In this document: positions 5,923 to 15,452 of the stretch, piece after piece | How the letters are laid out: every line of letters starts with the position of its first letter | Numbering within the stretch: position 1 is the first letter of the stretch | Source of the DNA: an uncultured Clostridia bacterium | GTDB taxonomy: Bacteria; Bacillota; Clostridia; TANB77; CAG-508 | Reading direction: 5' to 3' | Assembly: GCA_947631315.1 (NCBI GenBank) | Contig: CANRLA010000025.1 | Coordinates: 1 to 17,002, forward strand | Length of the DNA stretch: 17,002 nucleotides | The notes under the pieces: model-generated | Seen by the model: the letters and a program-made list of their open reading frames with translations, nothing else | Told to the model about the DNA's origin: nothing | The model's database searches: none | Translations under genes and position numbers: made by a program

Positions 5923-7023
5923 CTAATACTCATTGCTCGAGTCTTGGTATTCTGCACTTCCACCAATAAAAATCTTTTTTAATGAATTTAATATAAGAGA
6001 TAATTTTGATTTTTTAACAACAACAGGCATATTCCTATGTTCAATAATATCTTCATATTTTTTATCAATTTTTATCATTATATTAATATAATAGTCATTG
6101 AAAAATGTATAGTTATCAGCTTTTCCTATTAAATTACTATAGCTATATAAAGTTTTTCTAAATTCATATATTTCATTAGCCGTACTAATTTCATTTGCTC
6201 TTGCATCAAAATAAGAAGTTAAGATTAAGTTTTGAGTATCTAAGAAAGTCTTTTTTATTTGATTTTTATATTTATTTATAGTATCTGTTGTATTTTTAAA
6301 TTTTAAATAAGACATATCTTTTGTTTGAATTTTATTATTTAAATTTATTATTTTTTCTTCAATGTAAAGTAATTTATCAAAATTTTGTTGTATCTTGAAA
6401 GCATTTTTTTCTCCGAATAAAAATTTAAATTTATCAAAAAAAGCATTATCTGAAAAAAATGTACTTTCAAATAGTGTAGAGAATCCTGTTAAATAACCAA
6501 TCTGCTTAATTAAGTTACATAGAAGTGGGTAATAAGAAGGACTATTTGTAGGAAATGTTATCCCATAATATGTTACTGTATCTAATTTTTCACCAATAGC
6601 AAAAGATGACATAAGCTGAACAGAAGCTTCATTCAATGCTAAACCATAAGATTTTACTCTTAAATAAGAGCATAAACCTAATTTATGTAGTATTCCATTA
6701 GAATCTTTTACTTCCTGAAAATGATGAACAATCTCATGAAAAGAAAGCTTTTTAATTTCATCAAAGCTAAGTCCTTTTCTAAAATATAAATTTTCATTTC
6801 TATAAAAGTAACACGCATCAGACATACCCAAAGGCATATCGGCTATATACATATTCATCCTAGAAATGCGTGTAAACATATCATTATAATCTAAATTAAA
6901 ATCAGGAAATTTAGAGCAAAGCAAATGAGACACATAAGTTGCAATCTCGTTTATATTAATAGTATTTATTGGACATATAACTTTAATGCCACTTTTCTCT
7001 AGCTCTTGTTCAGCTGAAATCAT
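5923..7023 (-). CDS. Putative HEXXH zinc metallopeptidase-like protein
   Basis: This 366-residue protein has a clear zinc-protease signature: FHEIVHHFQE with HEIVH at residues 96-100, followed by GLALNEASVQ, in which Glu132 is a plausible third metal ligand as in gluzincins. No signal peptide or membrane helix is evident, so it is probably cytoplasmic or peripheral. The C-terminal half is rich in Lys, Asn and Ile and has no motif I recognise. The start is supported by an AAAGGAG ribosome binding site about 7 bp upstream. It is transcribed convergently to the pilin array and divergently from leuS. Substrate and role are unknown; processing of the neighbouring surface proteins is possible but only a guess from position. 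Confidence 0.75.
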   Translation of the reverse strand: MISAEQELEKSGIKVICPINTININEIATYVSHLLCSKFPDFNLDYNDMFTRISRMNMYIADMPLGMSDACYFYRNENLYFRKGLSFDEIKKLSFHEIVHHFQEVKDSNGILHKLGLCSYLRVKSYGLALNEASVQLMSSFAIGEKLDTVTYYGITFPTNSPSYYPLLCNLIKQIGYLTGFSTLFESTFFSDNAFFDKFKFLFGEKNAFKIQQNFDKLLYIEEKIINLNNKIQTKDMSYLKFKNTTDTINKYKNQIKKTFLDTQNLILTSYFDARANEISTANEIYEFRKTLYSYSNLIGKADNYTFFNDYYINIMIKIDKKYEDIIEHRNMPVVVKKSKLSLILNSLKKIFIGGSAEYQDSSNEY

Positions 7024-7055
7024 TCAAATTCTCCTTTGTAAAAATAATCACATAT

Positions 7056-7061
7056 ATTATA
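7056..7061 (-). promoter_or_regulatory. Likely -10 box for the metallopeptidase gene
   Basis: On the minus strand a perfect TATAAT lies 33 bp before the start codon at 7023. No good -35 hexamer is seen at 16-18 bp. Confidence 0.4.
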
Positions 7062-7162
7062 CACTATAAATTGATAATTAATATAACAGTAATATTAAAA
7101 AAATGTAACATTATAGTAATAATATTTCACCAAAATGTATGGATTTTTATATTATTATGTTG

Positions 7163-7217
7163 TATAATATAGTCATTAAATCTTACGGAAATAATAGAAT
7201 ACAAAAAATGCTATAAT
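7163..7217 (+). promoter_or_regulatory. Candidate promoter boxes upstream of leuS
   Basis: TATAAT occurs at 7163-7168 and an extended -10, TGCTATAAT, at 7209-7217. Neither has a strong -35 box. The divergent intergenic region 7024-7274 is AT-rich. It contains no T-box specifier or GGTGG antiterminator motif that I can see, although leuS is often T-box regulated in Bacillota. Confidence 0.4.
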
Positions 7218-7274
7218 AGTTTGAAAAAATTTAACTATATAATTTTAGTGCAAAACAAGAAAGGAATGAATTGT

Positions 7275-9692
7275 ATGTATAATTTTAAAGAAGTGGAAAA
7301 AAAGTGGCAAGATAAATGGGATAAGGAAGGTACGTTTAATGCTAAAGATGATTACAATATGCCTAAATGGTTTGGACTTATAGAATTTCCATATCCTTCA
7401 GGACAAGGACTTCATGTTGGTCATCCAAGAAGTTACACAGCTTTAGATATAGTTGCAAGAAAAAGAAGAATGCAAGGGTATAATGTTTTATATCCTATTG
7501 GATTTGATGCTTTTGGACTTCCAGCAGAAAATTATGCAATAAAAAATCATATACATCCCAAAATAACAACAGAGCAAAATATTGCTCATTTTAAGGAACA
7601 ATTAAAATCAATTGGATTTTCATTTGATTGGTCAAGAGAGATTAATACAACAGATCCAAATTATTACAAATGGACTCAATGGATATTTATACAATTATTC
7701 AAAAAAGGATTAGCTTATAAAGCAACAATGCCAATTAATTTTTGTACAGGTTGTAAGGTGGGGCTAGCTAACGAAGAAGTTGTAAATGGTGTTTGTGAAA
7801 GATGTGGAAGTCCTGTTGTTCAAAAAGAAAAATCAGAATGGATGCTTAAAATTACAGAATATGCTCAAAGATTAATAGATGACTTAGATGATGTAGATTT
7901 CCTAGATAAAATAAAAGCTCAACAAAAAAATTGGATAGGAAGAAGTGAAGGAGCAGAAATAAATTTTAAAATTAAAGATACAGATGATGCTTTATTAGTT
8001 TATACAACAAGACCTGATACAATTTTTGGAGCAACTTATATGGTAATTTCACCTGAGCATAAATTTATAGAAAAACATAAAGACATGATAGAAAACCTTG
8101 ATGAAGTAAAAGAATATCAAGAAAAAGCAGCTATGAAATCTGAATTTGAAAGATCAGAACTTAATAAAGAAAAAACAGGTGTTGAACTTAAAGGAATAAA
8201 AGCTATTAATCCTTTAACAAATGAGGAAATTCCAATTTGGATTTCTGATTATGTATTAATTACTTATGGAACTGGTGCTATTATGGCAGTTCCAGCACAT
8301 GACCAAAGAGACTATGAGTTTGCTAAAAAATTTAATTTACCAATTAAGCAAGTTATAAAAGACAAAGAAAGAGATTTAAAAGAATTAACAGAAGCATATA
8401 CAGATATTGAAAATGGTATAGCAATAAATTCAGGATTCTTAGACGGATTAGGTTCTAAAGATGCAATAGATAAAGCTATTGATTATATTGAAGAAAATAA
8501 AATTGGAACAAGAAAGGTAAATTATAAACTTCGTGACTGGGTATTTTCTCGTCAAAGATACTGGGGAGAGCCAATACCAATGGTATATTGTGAAGATTGT
8601 GGTTGGGTTCCAATTCCAGAAGAAGAACTTCCTCTTAAATTACCTGAAGTTAAAGATTACGAACCAGGAGAAAATGGAGAATCACCATTATCAAAACAAA
8701 CAGAATGGATTAAAACAAAATGTCCACATTGCGGAAAAGAGGCTAGACGTGAAACAGATACAATGCCACAATGGGCAGGTTCATCTTGGTATTATTTAAG
8801 ATACATGGATCCACACAATGATAAAGCTTTAGCATCCAAAGAAGCTTTAGAATACTGGTCTCCAATAGACTGGTATAATGGTGGAATGGAACATACAACT
8901 CTTCACCTATTATACTCAAGATTTTGGCACAAATTTTTGTATGATTTAGGAATAGTTCCAACAAAAGAGCCATATCAAAAGCGTACATCACATGGAATGA
9001 TACTTGGTGAAAATGGAGAGAAGATGTCTAAATCAAAAGGAAATGTTATAAATCCTGATGATATAGTGGACGAGTTTGGTGCAGATGCCTTTAGAGTATA
9101 TGAAATGTTTATGGGACCATTTGATCAAACTGCACCATGGTCAATGGAAAGTATAAGAGGATGTAGCAAATTCTTAGATAGAGTATGGAATCTACAAGAT
9201 ATACTAGTAGATGGAAATGAATATTCTAAGGAATTTGAAGTAATGATGCACAAAGCAATTAAAAAAGTAACAAAAGACATAGAGGAAATGAAATTTAATA
9301 CTTGTGTATCAACATTTATGACAATGGTAAATGAATTTAGTAAAGCTAAAAAGATTAATAAAAAAGAATACGAAACATTTTTACAATTATTAAATCCATT
9401 TGCACCACATATGACAGAAGAAATATGGGAAAAATTAGGTCATAAAGAGCAATTAGCATATACTCCTTGGCCAAAATATGATGAAGAAAAAACAGTTGAT
9501 GAAATGATTGACCTTCCAATTCAAGTAAATGGAAAATTGAGAGCTAATATTAATATTAAAAAAGATGAAGAACAAGATATAATAAAAGAACAAGTACACA
9601 ATGAAGAAAAAATAAAAGCTTATATTAGTGGAAAAGAGATAGTTAAAGAAATCTATGTTCCAAATAAAATTTATAATATTGTAATTAAATAA
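7275..9692 (+). CDS. leuS: Leucyl-tRNA synthetase
   Basis: This is a class I aminoacyl-tRNA synthetase that charges tRNA-Leu in the cytoplasm; it is 805 residues, normal for bacterial LeuRS. Visible landmarks in order are FPYPSGQGLHVGHPRSYT with the HIGH-type HVGH at residues 47-50, GFDAFGLPAENYAI, a CTGCKV...CERCG zinc-binding pair, the CP1 editing domain with TTRPDTIFGATYMV, GTGAIMAVPAHDQRDYEFA, a second CPHCGK pair, YLRYMDPHND, and KMSKSKGN with KMSKS at 583-587. A C-terminal domain has LPIQVNGKLRANI. An in-frame TTG at 7221 exists, but ATG at 7275 (MYNFKEVEKKWQ) matches the family start and has AAAGGA 10 bp upstream, so I use it. Transcription diverges from the metallopeptidase gene. Confidence 0.97.
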   Translation: MYNFKEVEKKWQDKWDKEGTFNAKDDYNMPKWFGLIEFPYPSGQGLHVGHPRSYTALDIVARKRRMQGYNVLYPIGFDAFGLPAENYAIKNHIHPKITTEQNIAHFKEQLKSIGFSFDWSREINTTDPNYYKWTQWIFIQLFKKGLAYKATMPINFCTGCKVGLANEEVVNGVCERCGSPVVQKEKSEWMLKITEYAQRLIDDLDDVDFLDKIKAQQKNWIGRSEGAEINFKIKDTDDALLVYTTRPDTIFGATYMVISPEHKFIEKHKDMIENLDEVKEYQEKAAMKSEFERSELNKEKTGVELKGIKAINPLTNEEIPIWISDYVLITYGTGAIMAVPAHDQRDYEFAKKFNLPIKQVIKDKERDLKELTEAYTDIENGIAINSGFLDGLGSKDAIDKAIDYIEENKIGTRKVNYKLRDWVFSRQRYWGEPIPMVYCEDCGWVPIPEEELPLKLPEVKDYEPGENGESPLSKQTEWIKTKCPHCGKEARRETDTMPQWAGSSWYYLRYMDPHNDKALASKEALEYWSPIDWYNGGMEHTTLHLLYSRFWHKFLYDLGIVPTKEPYQKRTSHGMILGENGEKMSKSKGNVINPDDIVDEFGADAFRVYEMFMGPFDQTAPWSMESIRGCSKFLDRVWNLQDILVDGNEYSKEFEVMMHKAIKKVTKDIEEMKFNTCVSTFMTMVNEFSKAKKINKKEYETFLQLLNPFAPHMTEEIWEKLGHKEQLAYTPWPKYDEEKTVDEMIDLPIQVNGKLRANINIKKDEEQDIIKEQVHNEEKIKAYISGKEIVKEIYVPNKIYNIVIK

Positions 9693-9789
9693 GGCAAAAA
9701 TAAAAGTAAAAGTGAAAACTAAAGATAAAATTGAGGAGAAAAAATATAAATAAAAACAACCTAGATGCACAAAAAAGGAGAAATATAAA

Positions 9790-11625
9790 ATGTGGAAACC
9801 AAAATTTATCAGTAATGATAAAGAAGCGAAACCAAAAGACAAGACTGCAAAAGAAAGTAATGCAAAAGCAAAGGAAAAAGACAAAAAAGCAAAAGAAAAA
9901 AAAGAGCTAGATTTAAAAGATAACAAAAATTTGAAGATTGCATTTAATATTATAGCAATATTTTGCATAACAATATTTTGTATATCTATAGTCCCAAAAA
10001 GTTTTCAAAATGATACATTTTATACAATAAAAACAGGACAATTAATTAGAGAAAATGGTATAGATTACAAAGACCATTTTTCTTGGCATGAAAATCTTCC
10101 ATATATGTATCCTCACTGGATTTATGATGTAATAATATCTTTAATATTTGATTATGCAGGGGGATATACAGGACTATATATTTCAACAATAATTTTAAGC
10201 ATTTTGTTAGGCGTGTTGTTATATTTTACAAATAAAAAAATATCGAAAAATAGTGTTATTTCACTTTTTCTGTCAATAGGGCAAATGTATATGATGAAAG
10301 AATATATTGCAGCAAGAGCACAACTTGTAACATTTATATTATTTGTAGCAACAATTTTATTAATAGTAAAGTTTTTGGAAAAACCGAAATGGTGGAATAC
10401 GGCATTACTGATTATCATACCAATAATAATTGCAAATATACATTCTGCAGTATTTCCATTTTACTTTATACTGTACCTACCATTCTTAGCAGAATATGCT
10501 ATAGCAGCAATTTTAGATATGCATATTCCACATAAAGTTTACCAAATGTGGATAAAACAAAAAATAAAATTTGTAAATAATAGATTAAAAAAAGCCAAAA
10601 AAGATAAAGTTGAAAAATATCAAGCAACTTTAGTAAAACTTAATAAAATATTAGAAAAATCTAATGAAATATTTGAAACAGATTTAATAAAACAAAATGA
10701 TAGAAGAAAAAAGCCATATAAAATTGTTATTGAAAAAAATCAAAATGTTCTAAAACTATTTGTAATAATGATAATTTGCTTATTTACAGGACTTTTAACT
10801 CCTATCAAAGATATGCCATATATGTACACATTCAAAATAATGCAAGGAAATACAACAAATAGTGTAAGTGAACATTTACCACTAACGTTAATTGAAAATA
10901 TACCAATATTAATATCACTTGCTATAACAATTGCTTTAGCAATATTTACAAAAGTTAAGTTAAGATTAAGGGATATTTTCTTCTTAGGAGGACTTACATT
11001 GCTTGCTCTAAAAACTAGAAGACAAGTATCAATGCTTATATTGTTTGGGGGAATGGTTCTATGTTCAATGTTATCAAACTTAGTAGATATGTATGATAAA
11101 AAGGGAACAGAAGAATTTATGAAATATATGACAACCATAGTTGGCGAGATTTTAACAATATTGCTAGTATTTGTTATAAGTTATAGCATATATAAACCTA
11201 TATCAAATAATAATTATATAAATTCAAGCTCTTATCCAGTTGAAGCTGTAAAATGGATTAAGGAAAATCTAGATTATAAAAATATAAAATTATACAACGA
11301 TTATAATTATGGAAGCTATTTACTATTAAATGATATACCAGTATTTATAGATTCAAGATGTGATTTATATACTCCTGAATTTAACGGAACTTATAATAAA
11401 GAAGAAAAGAAATATGAAGGAAAAGACATATTTTCTGATTATATAAGTATATCTAGTATAAGTACATGGTATGATACAAAATTTGAAGAATATGGAATAC
11501 AATATGTAATGTGCAAAGCAAATTCAAAATTAAAAATGCTTATTTCTAAAGACTCAAAATACGAACAAAAATATAGTGATTCGAATTTTATAATATATGA
11601 GAGAAATTTGGAACAAGAAAAATAA
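9790..11625 (+). CDS. Polytopic membrane protein, GT-C glycosyltransferase-like
   Basis: This 611-residue protein has a Lys-rich cytoplasmic N-terminus (residues 1-48) and then about ten membrane segments, the first near 49-67. The loop after it, NDTFYTIKTGQLIRENG...DHFSWHEN, then ARAQLVTF, a helix with ANIHS (216-219) and a later TRRQVSMLIL match the pattern of bacterial GT-C-fold membrane proteins of the mannosyltransferase-like type. A charged cytoplasmic-looking insert (about 255-320) splits the helices. The C-terminal domain (KLYNDYNYGSYLL, VFIDSRCDLYTPEF, YGIQYVMCK) is the soluble domain typical of that group. Substrate cannot be told; sugar transfer to a surface polymer or protein is the family expectation. 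GGAG at 9777-9780 supports the start. It follows leuS by 97 bp. Confidence 0.7.
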   Translation: MWKPKFISNDKEAKPKDKTAKESNAKAKEKDKKAKEKKELDLKDNKNLKIAFNIIAIFCITIFCISIVPKSFQNDTFYTIKTGQLIRENGIDYKDHFSWHENLPYMYPHWIYDVIISLIFDYAGGYTGLYISTIILSILLGVLLYFTNKKISKNSVISLFLSIGQMYMMKEYIAARAQLVTFILFVATILLIVKFLEKPKWWNTALLIIIPIIIANIHSAVFPFYFILYLPFLAEYAIAAILDMHIPHKVYQMWIKQKIKFVNNRLKKAKKDKVEKYQATLVKLNKILEKSNEIFETDLIKQNDRRKKPYKIVIEKNQNVLKLFVIMIICLFTGLLTPIKDMPYMYTFKIMQGNTTNSVSEHLPLTLIENIPILISLAITIALAIFTKVKLRLRDIFFLGGLTLLALKTRRQVSMLILFGGMVLCSMLSNLVDMYDKKGTEEFMKYMTTIVGEILTILLVFVISYSIYKPISNNNYINSSSYPVEAVKWIKENLDYKNIKLYNDYNYGSYLLLNDIPVFIDSRCDLYTPEFNGTYNKEEKKYEGKDIFSDYISISSISTWYDTKFEEYGIQYVMCKANSKLKMLISKDSKYEQKYSDSNFIIYERNLEQEK

Positions 11626-11650
11626 TTTAATATAATTTATGGAAAAATAA

Positions 11651-12577
11651 ATGGAAGAAAAGATTATCAAAGTAGAATTAAATAGTAATGAAAACCAAAG
11701 GCTTGATACTTATGTAGCAAGCCTTGGTATAGCATTATCAAGAAGTATAGTTCAAAAGCTAATAAAAGATGGTAAAATTACTGTAAATGGACAGATTCAA
11801 AAAGAGTCTTATAAAGTAAAAGAAAATGATGAAATAAAAATTATAGTAGAAAAGCCAAAAGAAACTAATATAAAAGCAGAAGAAATACCACTTGATATTG
11901 TTTATGAAGACGATTATATAGTAGTTGTAAATAAGCAAAAGGGAATGGTAGTACACCCGGGAAACGGAAATCCAAATGGAACATTAGTAAATGCTATATT
12001 AAATCATTGCAAAGGAAAATTATCAGGAATAGGTGGAGAAATTAGACCTGGAATTGTACATAGAATTGATAAAGATACATCGGGACTAATAATAGTTGCT
12101 AAATGCGACGAAGCACATATAAAATTATCAAATCAAATAAAAAATCATGAAATAACTAAAATATATACTGCACTTGTAAGAGGAAATTTAATTGAAGATA
12201 ATGCTACAATTGATATGCCAATTGGAAGAAGTAAAACAGATAGAAAAAAGATGGAAGTAAGAAAAGATGGAAAAAATGCTATAACACATATAAGCGTAAT
12301 TAAAAGGTATGGAAAATATACACTTTTAAAAGTAAAAATAGATACAGGAAGAACACATCAAATAAGAGTTCATCTTGCACAAATAGGATATCCAATAGTT
12401 GGAGATGAAGTATATTCAAATGGAAAAAATGAATTTAATGTTACTGGTCAAATGCTTCATAGCACAGTTTTAGAATTTGTGCACCCAATTACAAATAAAA
12501 AAATGCATCTTGAAGCAGAGTTACCAAAATATTTTTCAGATATATTAAAGGAACTAGAAAAAACGGAGGTTATCTAA
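11651..12577 (+). CDS. RluA/RluD-family 23S rRNA pseudouridine synthase
   Basis: This 308-residue enzyme isomerises uridine to pseudouridine in RNA, by family most likely 23S rRNA. An N-terminal S4 RNA-binding domain (about residues 14-70, RLDTYVASLGIALSRSIVQKLI) precedes the catalytic domain. Motif RPGIVHRIDKDTSGLIIVAK carries the catalytic Asp140, and GRTHQIRVHLAQIGYPIVGDEVY is the second family signature. It starts 25 bp after the GT-C-like gene, with only a weak GGAA-type ribosome binding site, and its stop codon directly abuts the next gene, another pseudouridine synthase. The site specificity (the RluD positions or others) cannot be decided from sequence alone. Confidence 0.93.
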   Translation: MEEKIIKVELNSNENQRLDTYVASLGIALSRSIVQKLIKDGKITVNGQIQKESYKVKENDEIKIIVEKPKETNIKAEEIPLDIVYEDDYIVVVNKQKGMVVHPGNGNPNGTLVNAILNHCKGKLSGIGGEIRPGIVHRIDKDTSGLIIVAKCDEAHIKLSNQIKNHEITKIYTALVRGNLIEDNATIDMPIGRSKTDRKKMEVRKDGKNAITHISVIKRYGKYTLLKVKIDTGRTHQIRVHLAQIGYPIVGDEVYSNGKNEFNVTGQMLHSTVLEFVHPITNKKMHLEAELPKYFSDILKELEKTEVI

Positions 12578-13405
12578 TTGGAAAATGAAAAAATTAGACT
12601 ACAAAAATATATAGCAAGTTCAGGAGTAGCATCAAGAAGAAAAGCAGAAGAACTAATTATACAAGGCAAAATAAAAGTAAATGGAAAAATAGTAACAGAA
12701 CTTGGAACTAAAGTAGATTCAAAAAAGGATAAAGTCGAATTTAATGGAAAAATCCTAAAAGCTGAAGATAAAAAAGTATATATATTATTGAATAAACCCA
12801 TTGGATATGTTACAACTGTAAAAGATCAATTTCAAAGAGATACAGTAATGGATTTACTAAAAGGAGTAGAGGAAAAAGTAGTGCCAGCAGGAAGGCTTGA
12901 TATGTATACATCAGGAGCTTTAATACTTTCAAATGATGGAGATTTTATAAACAAAATAACTCATCCAAAAAATGAAATAGAAAAAACTTATAATGTTACT
13001 TTAGCAGGAAAAATAACAAAAGAAGATGTACAAAAGTTGCAAGAGGGTGTAGAGATTAACTTGGGGGATAACTTTTTAAAATCTACTAATAATAAAAATT
13101 CAACAGAAAGAGATGAAATTAAAAGTTATAAAAAATCAGCAGATACAGATAAAACAGAAGTCAAATATGTAACAAAACCGGCAAAAGTTAAAATATTAAA
13201 AATTGATGAAGAAAAAAATTTATCAAGAATTCAAATCACTATACATGAGGGCAAAAATAGAGAAGTAAGAAAAATGTGCGAAGCATTAGGAAAAAAAGTC
13301 CTAGCTTTGCATAGAGCAAAAATAGGTAGCATAGATGTAAAAGATTTAAAATTAGGTAAATGGAGATATCTAACAAAACAAGAAATAAACAAACTAATTA
13401 ATTAA
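12578..13405 (+). CDS. RsuA/RluB-family pseudouridine synthase
   Basis: This 275-residue protein has an N-terminal S4 domain (IRLQKYIASSGVASRRKAEELI, residues 5-60) and the RsuA/RluB catalytic motif GRLDMYTSGALILSNDGDF with catalytic Asp108, followed by KTYNVTLAGKIT and the ending EGKNREVRKMCEALGKKVLALHRAKIGSI. It modifies rRNA, probably 23S (RluB-type). The start is a TTG at 12578, next to the preceding TAA, with GGAGG at 12565-12569, 8 bp upstream; no in-frame ATG is suitable. The two synthases are probably translationally coupled. A Lys/Asn/Ser-rich insertion near residues 168-195 is not a family motif. Confidence 0.93.
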   Translation: MENEKIRLQKYIASSGVASRRKAEELIIQGKIKVNGKIVTELGTKVDSKKDKVEFNGKILKAEDKKVYILLNKPIGYVTTVKDQFQRDTVMDLLKGVEEKVVPAGRLDMYTSGALILSNDGDFINKITHPKNEIEKTYNVTLAGKITKEDVQKLQEGVEINLGDNFLKSTNNKNSTERDEIKSYKKSADTDKTEVKYVTKPAKVKILKIDEEKNLSRIQITIHEGKNREVRKMCEALGKKVLALHRAKIGSIDVKDLKLGKWRYLTKQEINKLIN

Positions 13406-13540
13406 TGAATTGAAAAATAAATAAAAATATACCTTAAATTAGAAAAAATTGAACAAAAAAATATAACAAAGAAAATATAAACAAATGAAATATAAAAAAG
13501 TCAATATAAACAAATAATATTTAAACAAAGGAAAAATAAT

Positions 13541-14305
13541 ATGATATACCAAAGATTTATTCCAGAAGGTTGGAACAAAAATGTTAATCAATATTCTATT
13601 CAAGATTTAAAAGGTGCATTAGATAAAAATACAATTTTACAAGGAAAAATAGAAAGAATTGATGAAAAATATAATGCCTACTTAGATTTAGGAGATAATA
13701 TTAAAGGAATAATACCGAACAAAGAGCTTGGAAATATTATACAAAGTAATCCTTATGTACAATTTAAAGTAAGTAATATAATTGATAATACTTGCTATTT
13801 GTCAAGAAAGGCAGTTAAAGATGAAAGCTTAAATTGGGCTCTAAATGATTTATCAAAAGGAGATATTGTAGATGGTATTGTTAGGACTATTAAACCATAT
13901 GGAGCATTTGTAGAAATAGGTGGAGGTACATCAGGACTTTTATACATTAATGATATATCTGTTGCAAGAATGAAAACTCCTGAAGAAAAGATAAAAGTAG
14001 GACAAAGAATAAAAGTAAAAATAAAAGAGATAGATAAAGAAAATAAGAAATTTTATTTATCATATAAGGATATGCTCGGAACGTGGGACGAGAATGTAAA
14101 AGACTTAAAAGAAGGAAGCATAATAAAAGGTATTGCAAAAGAAACTACGAAAAATAGGGATGGAATATTTATTGAATTAAAACCTAATTTAGTGGGAATG
14201 TGTGAATATAGAAATAATCTAAAATATGGGCAAGAGGTACAAGTAAAGATAAAGAAAATAATACCTGAAAAGAAAAAAATAAAATTAACTATTGTATCAT
14301 GTTAA
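13541..14305 (+). CDS. S1 RNA-binding domain protein (three S1 repeats)
   Basis: This 254-residue protein is built from S1/OB-fold repeats: residues 31-90 (LQGKIERIDEKYNAYLDLGDNIKGIIP), 107-176 (GDIVDGIVRTIKPYGAFVEIGGGTSGLLYINDIS, the best match) and a weaker one at 191-251. This is a short ribosomal-protein-S1-like protein of the kind common in Bacillota, probably an RNA-binding or translation-associated factor. It is shorter than full S1 (usually four to six repeats). The upstream gap 13406-13540 is A-rich, with a 13 bp direct repeat (13474-13486 and 13503-13515) and no clear promoter. AAAGG precedes the ATG by about 9 bp. Confidence 0.85.
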   Translation: MIYQRFIPEGWNKNVNQYSIQDLKGALDKNTILQGKIERIDEKYNAYLDLGDNIKGIIPNKELGNIIQSNPYVQFKVSNIIDNTCYLSRKAVKDESLNWALNDLSKGDIVDGIVRTIKPYGAFVEIGGGTSGLLYINDISVARMKTPEEKIKVGQRIKVKIKEIDKENKKFYLSYKDMLGTWDENVKDLKEGSIIKGIAKETTKNRDGIFIELKPNLVGMCEYRNNLKYGQEVQVKIKKIIPEKKKIKLTIVSC

Positions 14306-14320
14306 CATAAGTGATATAAT
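14292..14320 (+). promoter_or_regulatory. Promoter for the winged-helix gene at 14413
   Basis: TTGTAT (14292-14297), a 17 bp gap and TATAAT (14315-14320) with extended TGA before it. It overlaps the 3' end of the S1-domain gene. The leader of about 85 nt contains a TAGCTTT/AAAGCTA inverted repeat (14334-14340 with 14371-14377) of unknown meaning. Confidence 0.5.
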
Positions 14321-14412
14321 AAAAAAAGTGTAATAGCTTTTTTAAATTAATTTATTTATAAATTTAATGTAAAGCTAATTATTCTATAAAATAATTTTTG
14401 TAGGAGGATAAA

Positions 14413-15342
14413 ATGGTACAAGATAATGAAATTAAAACAACAGTCTCACCTTTTAGAATGAGAGAGGGAGAAATCAAAGTATTTGATGGAAAAGACGGAT
14501 ATGTGTCTATGAATCAAATATTACAAAAGATAAATTTAGGACATATAGGTGATATTCACTTTAAAATTCTAGATTTAATTAATAAATTTGAATTTTTAAC
14601 ATCAAGACAAATGTTTCAACTACTTGAATTTCAAAAAGCTGATATTAAAAATCAAGATAAGTTGAATAATAAACTAGATCAATTAATTAGGAGCAAGATA
14701 CTTACAAGGTACTATTTTACATCACCGGAAGGAAGCGGTATATATAGAGTATATTGTATGGAAAAAATGGGAAAATACTTACTTACATCAAGAGAAGAAG
14801 AATGTAAATGGCAACCAAGTGACAATGCAAAACCAGTAGAAATGATTAAGAAAAAGCTTGCTGGTAATCAATTAGTAATTGCATATATGAGAAAAGTAAA
14901 AGCATTTTCAGACTTTAAATTAAAGCCACAAATTTTAGCGAAAACTTTAAACAAACAATTCAAACCAATAGCTAGCATTGATTTAGCATTTAATGAAAGA
15001 AAAGTAAGTTTTGTATTTGAAGTAGTGAGAAGAAATGAAGATTGGGAGAAAAAACTAATCGAAAGAATGAACTTATGGAAAGATTTTTATAGTAACTTTG
15101 TTCCAGGAGATTCAGGATTTTCTTCAATGCCAGGCTTGATATTTATTTGTGAAGACGATAGACATATGGCGGAAACATTTAAAGTATTAGTTACCAACAA
15201 TATAAATATTCCAAAAATAACATTCTATTATACAACAGACTTAAATCAAAATAATGATTCATTGAGTAAAAGTTTATATGACTTTGTAGAAGAAAATGGC
15301 AAGTACAAAATAAGAAATGTTGAGGCAAAAATTTTATTATAA
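14413..15342 (+). CDS. Winged-helix protein resembling the replication-relaxation family
   Basis: This is a 309-residue soluble protein. Residues about 45-125 look like a winged helix-turn-helix (KFEFLTSRQMFQLLEF...LDQLIRSKILTRYYF...GIYRVYCMEKMGKYLL), the pattern of replication-relaxation proteins, whose best-known members are plasmid-borne. The C-terminal half has a beta-rich stretch with SIDLAF and FVFEVVRRNEDWEKKL that could be a nuclease-like fold (Asp190, Glu203), but the catalytic Lys is not obvious, so activity is doubtful. AGGAGG lies 5 bp before the ATG. The stop codon is only 3 bp from the left arm of switch 5, so the outward promoter there points antisense into this gene. A DNA-binding role acting on the adjacent switch is possible but is inference from position. 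Confidence 0.6.
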   Translation: MVQDNEIKTTVSPFRMREGEIKVFDGKDGYVSMNQILQKINLGHIGDIHFKILDLINKFEFLTSRQMFQLLEFQKADIKNQDKLNNKLDQLIRSKILTRYYFTSPEGSGIYRVYCMEKMGKYLLTSREEECKWQPSDNAKPVEMIKKKLAGNQLVIAYMRKVKAFSDFKLKPQILAKTLNKQFKPIASIDLAFNERKVSFVFEVVRRNEDWEKKLIERMNLWKDFYSNFVPGDSGFSSMPGLIFICEDDRHMAETFKVLVTNNINIPKITFYYTTDLNQNNDSLSKSLYDFVEENGKYKIRNVEAKILL

Positions 15343-15382
15343 TATTTAAGGTAAAACCTTAATAAAAATTAAGTATATTAAA

Positions 15383-15411
15383 AATATAGCATAAATGCGG
15401 TATAAAATCAA
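15383..15411 (-). promoter_or_regulatory. Sigma-A promoter in switch 5, facing away from pilin 5
   Basis: On the minus strand, -35 TTGATT (15411-15406), 17 bp, and -10 TATATT (15388-15383) with extended TGC. Its transcript would run antisense into the replication-relaxation-like gene. Confidence 0.7.
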
Positions 15412-15452
15412 GATAATAAAAATTAGAAATAAGTAATTAATTATAAAGAAAT

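Noticed and set aside
7024..7274. T-box riboswitch upstream of leuS
   Set aside because: No GGTGG antiterminator motif, specifier loop or terminator stem is visible, and candidate promoters sit too close to the gene to leave room for a T-box leader.
7221..7274. TTG at 7221 as the leuS start
   Set aside because: It has no ribosome binding site, adds 18 residues foreign to LeuRS, and ATG at 7275 has a good AAAGGA and the family N-terminus.
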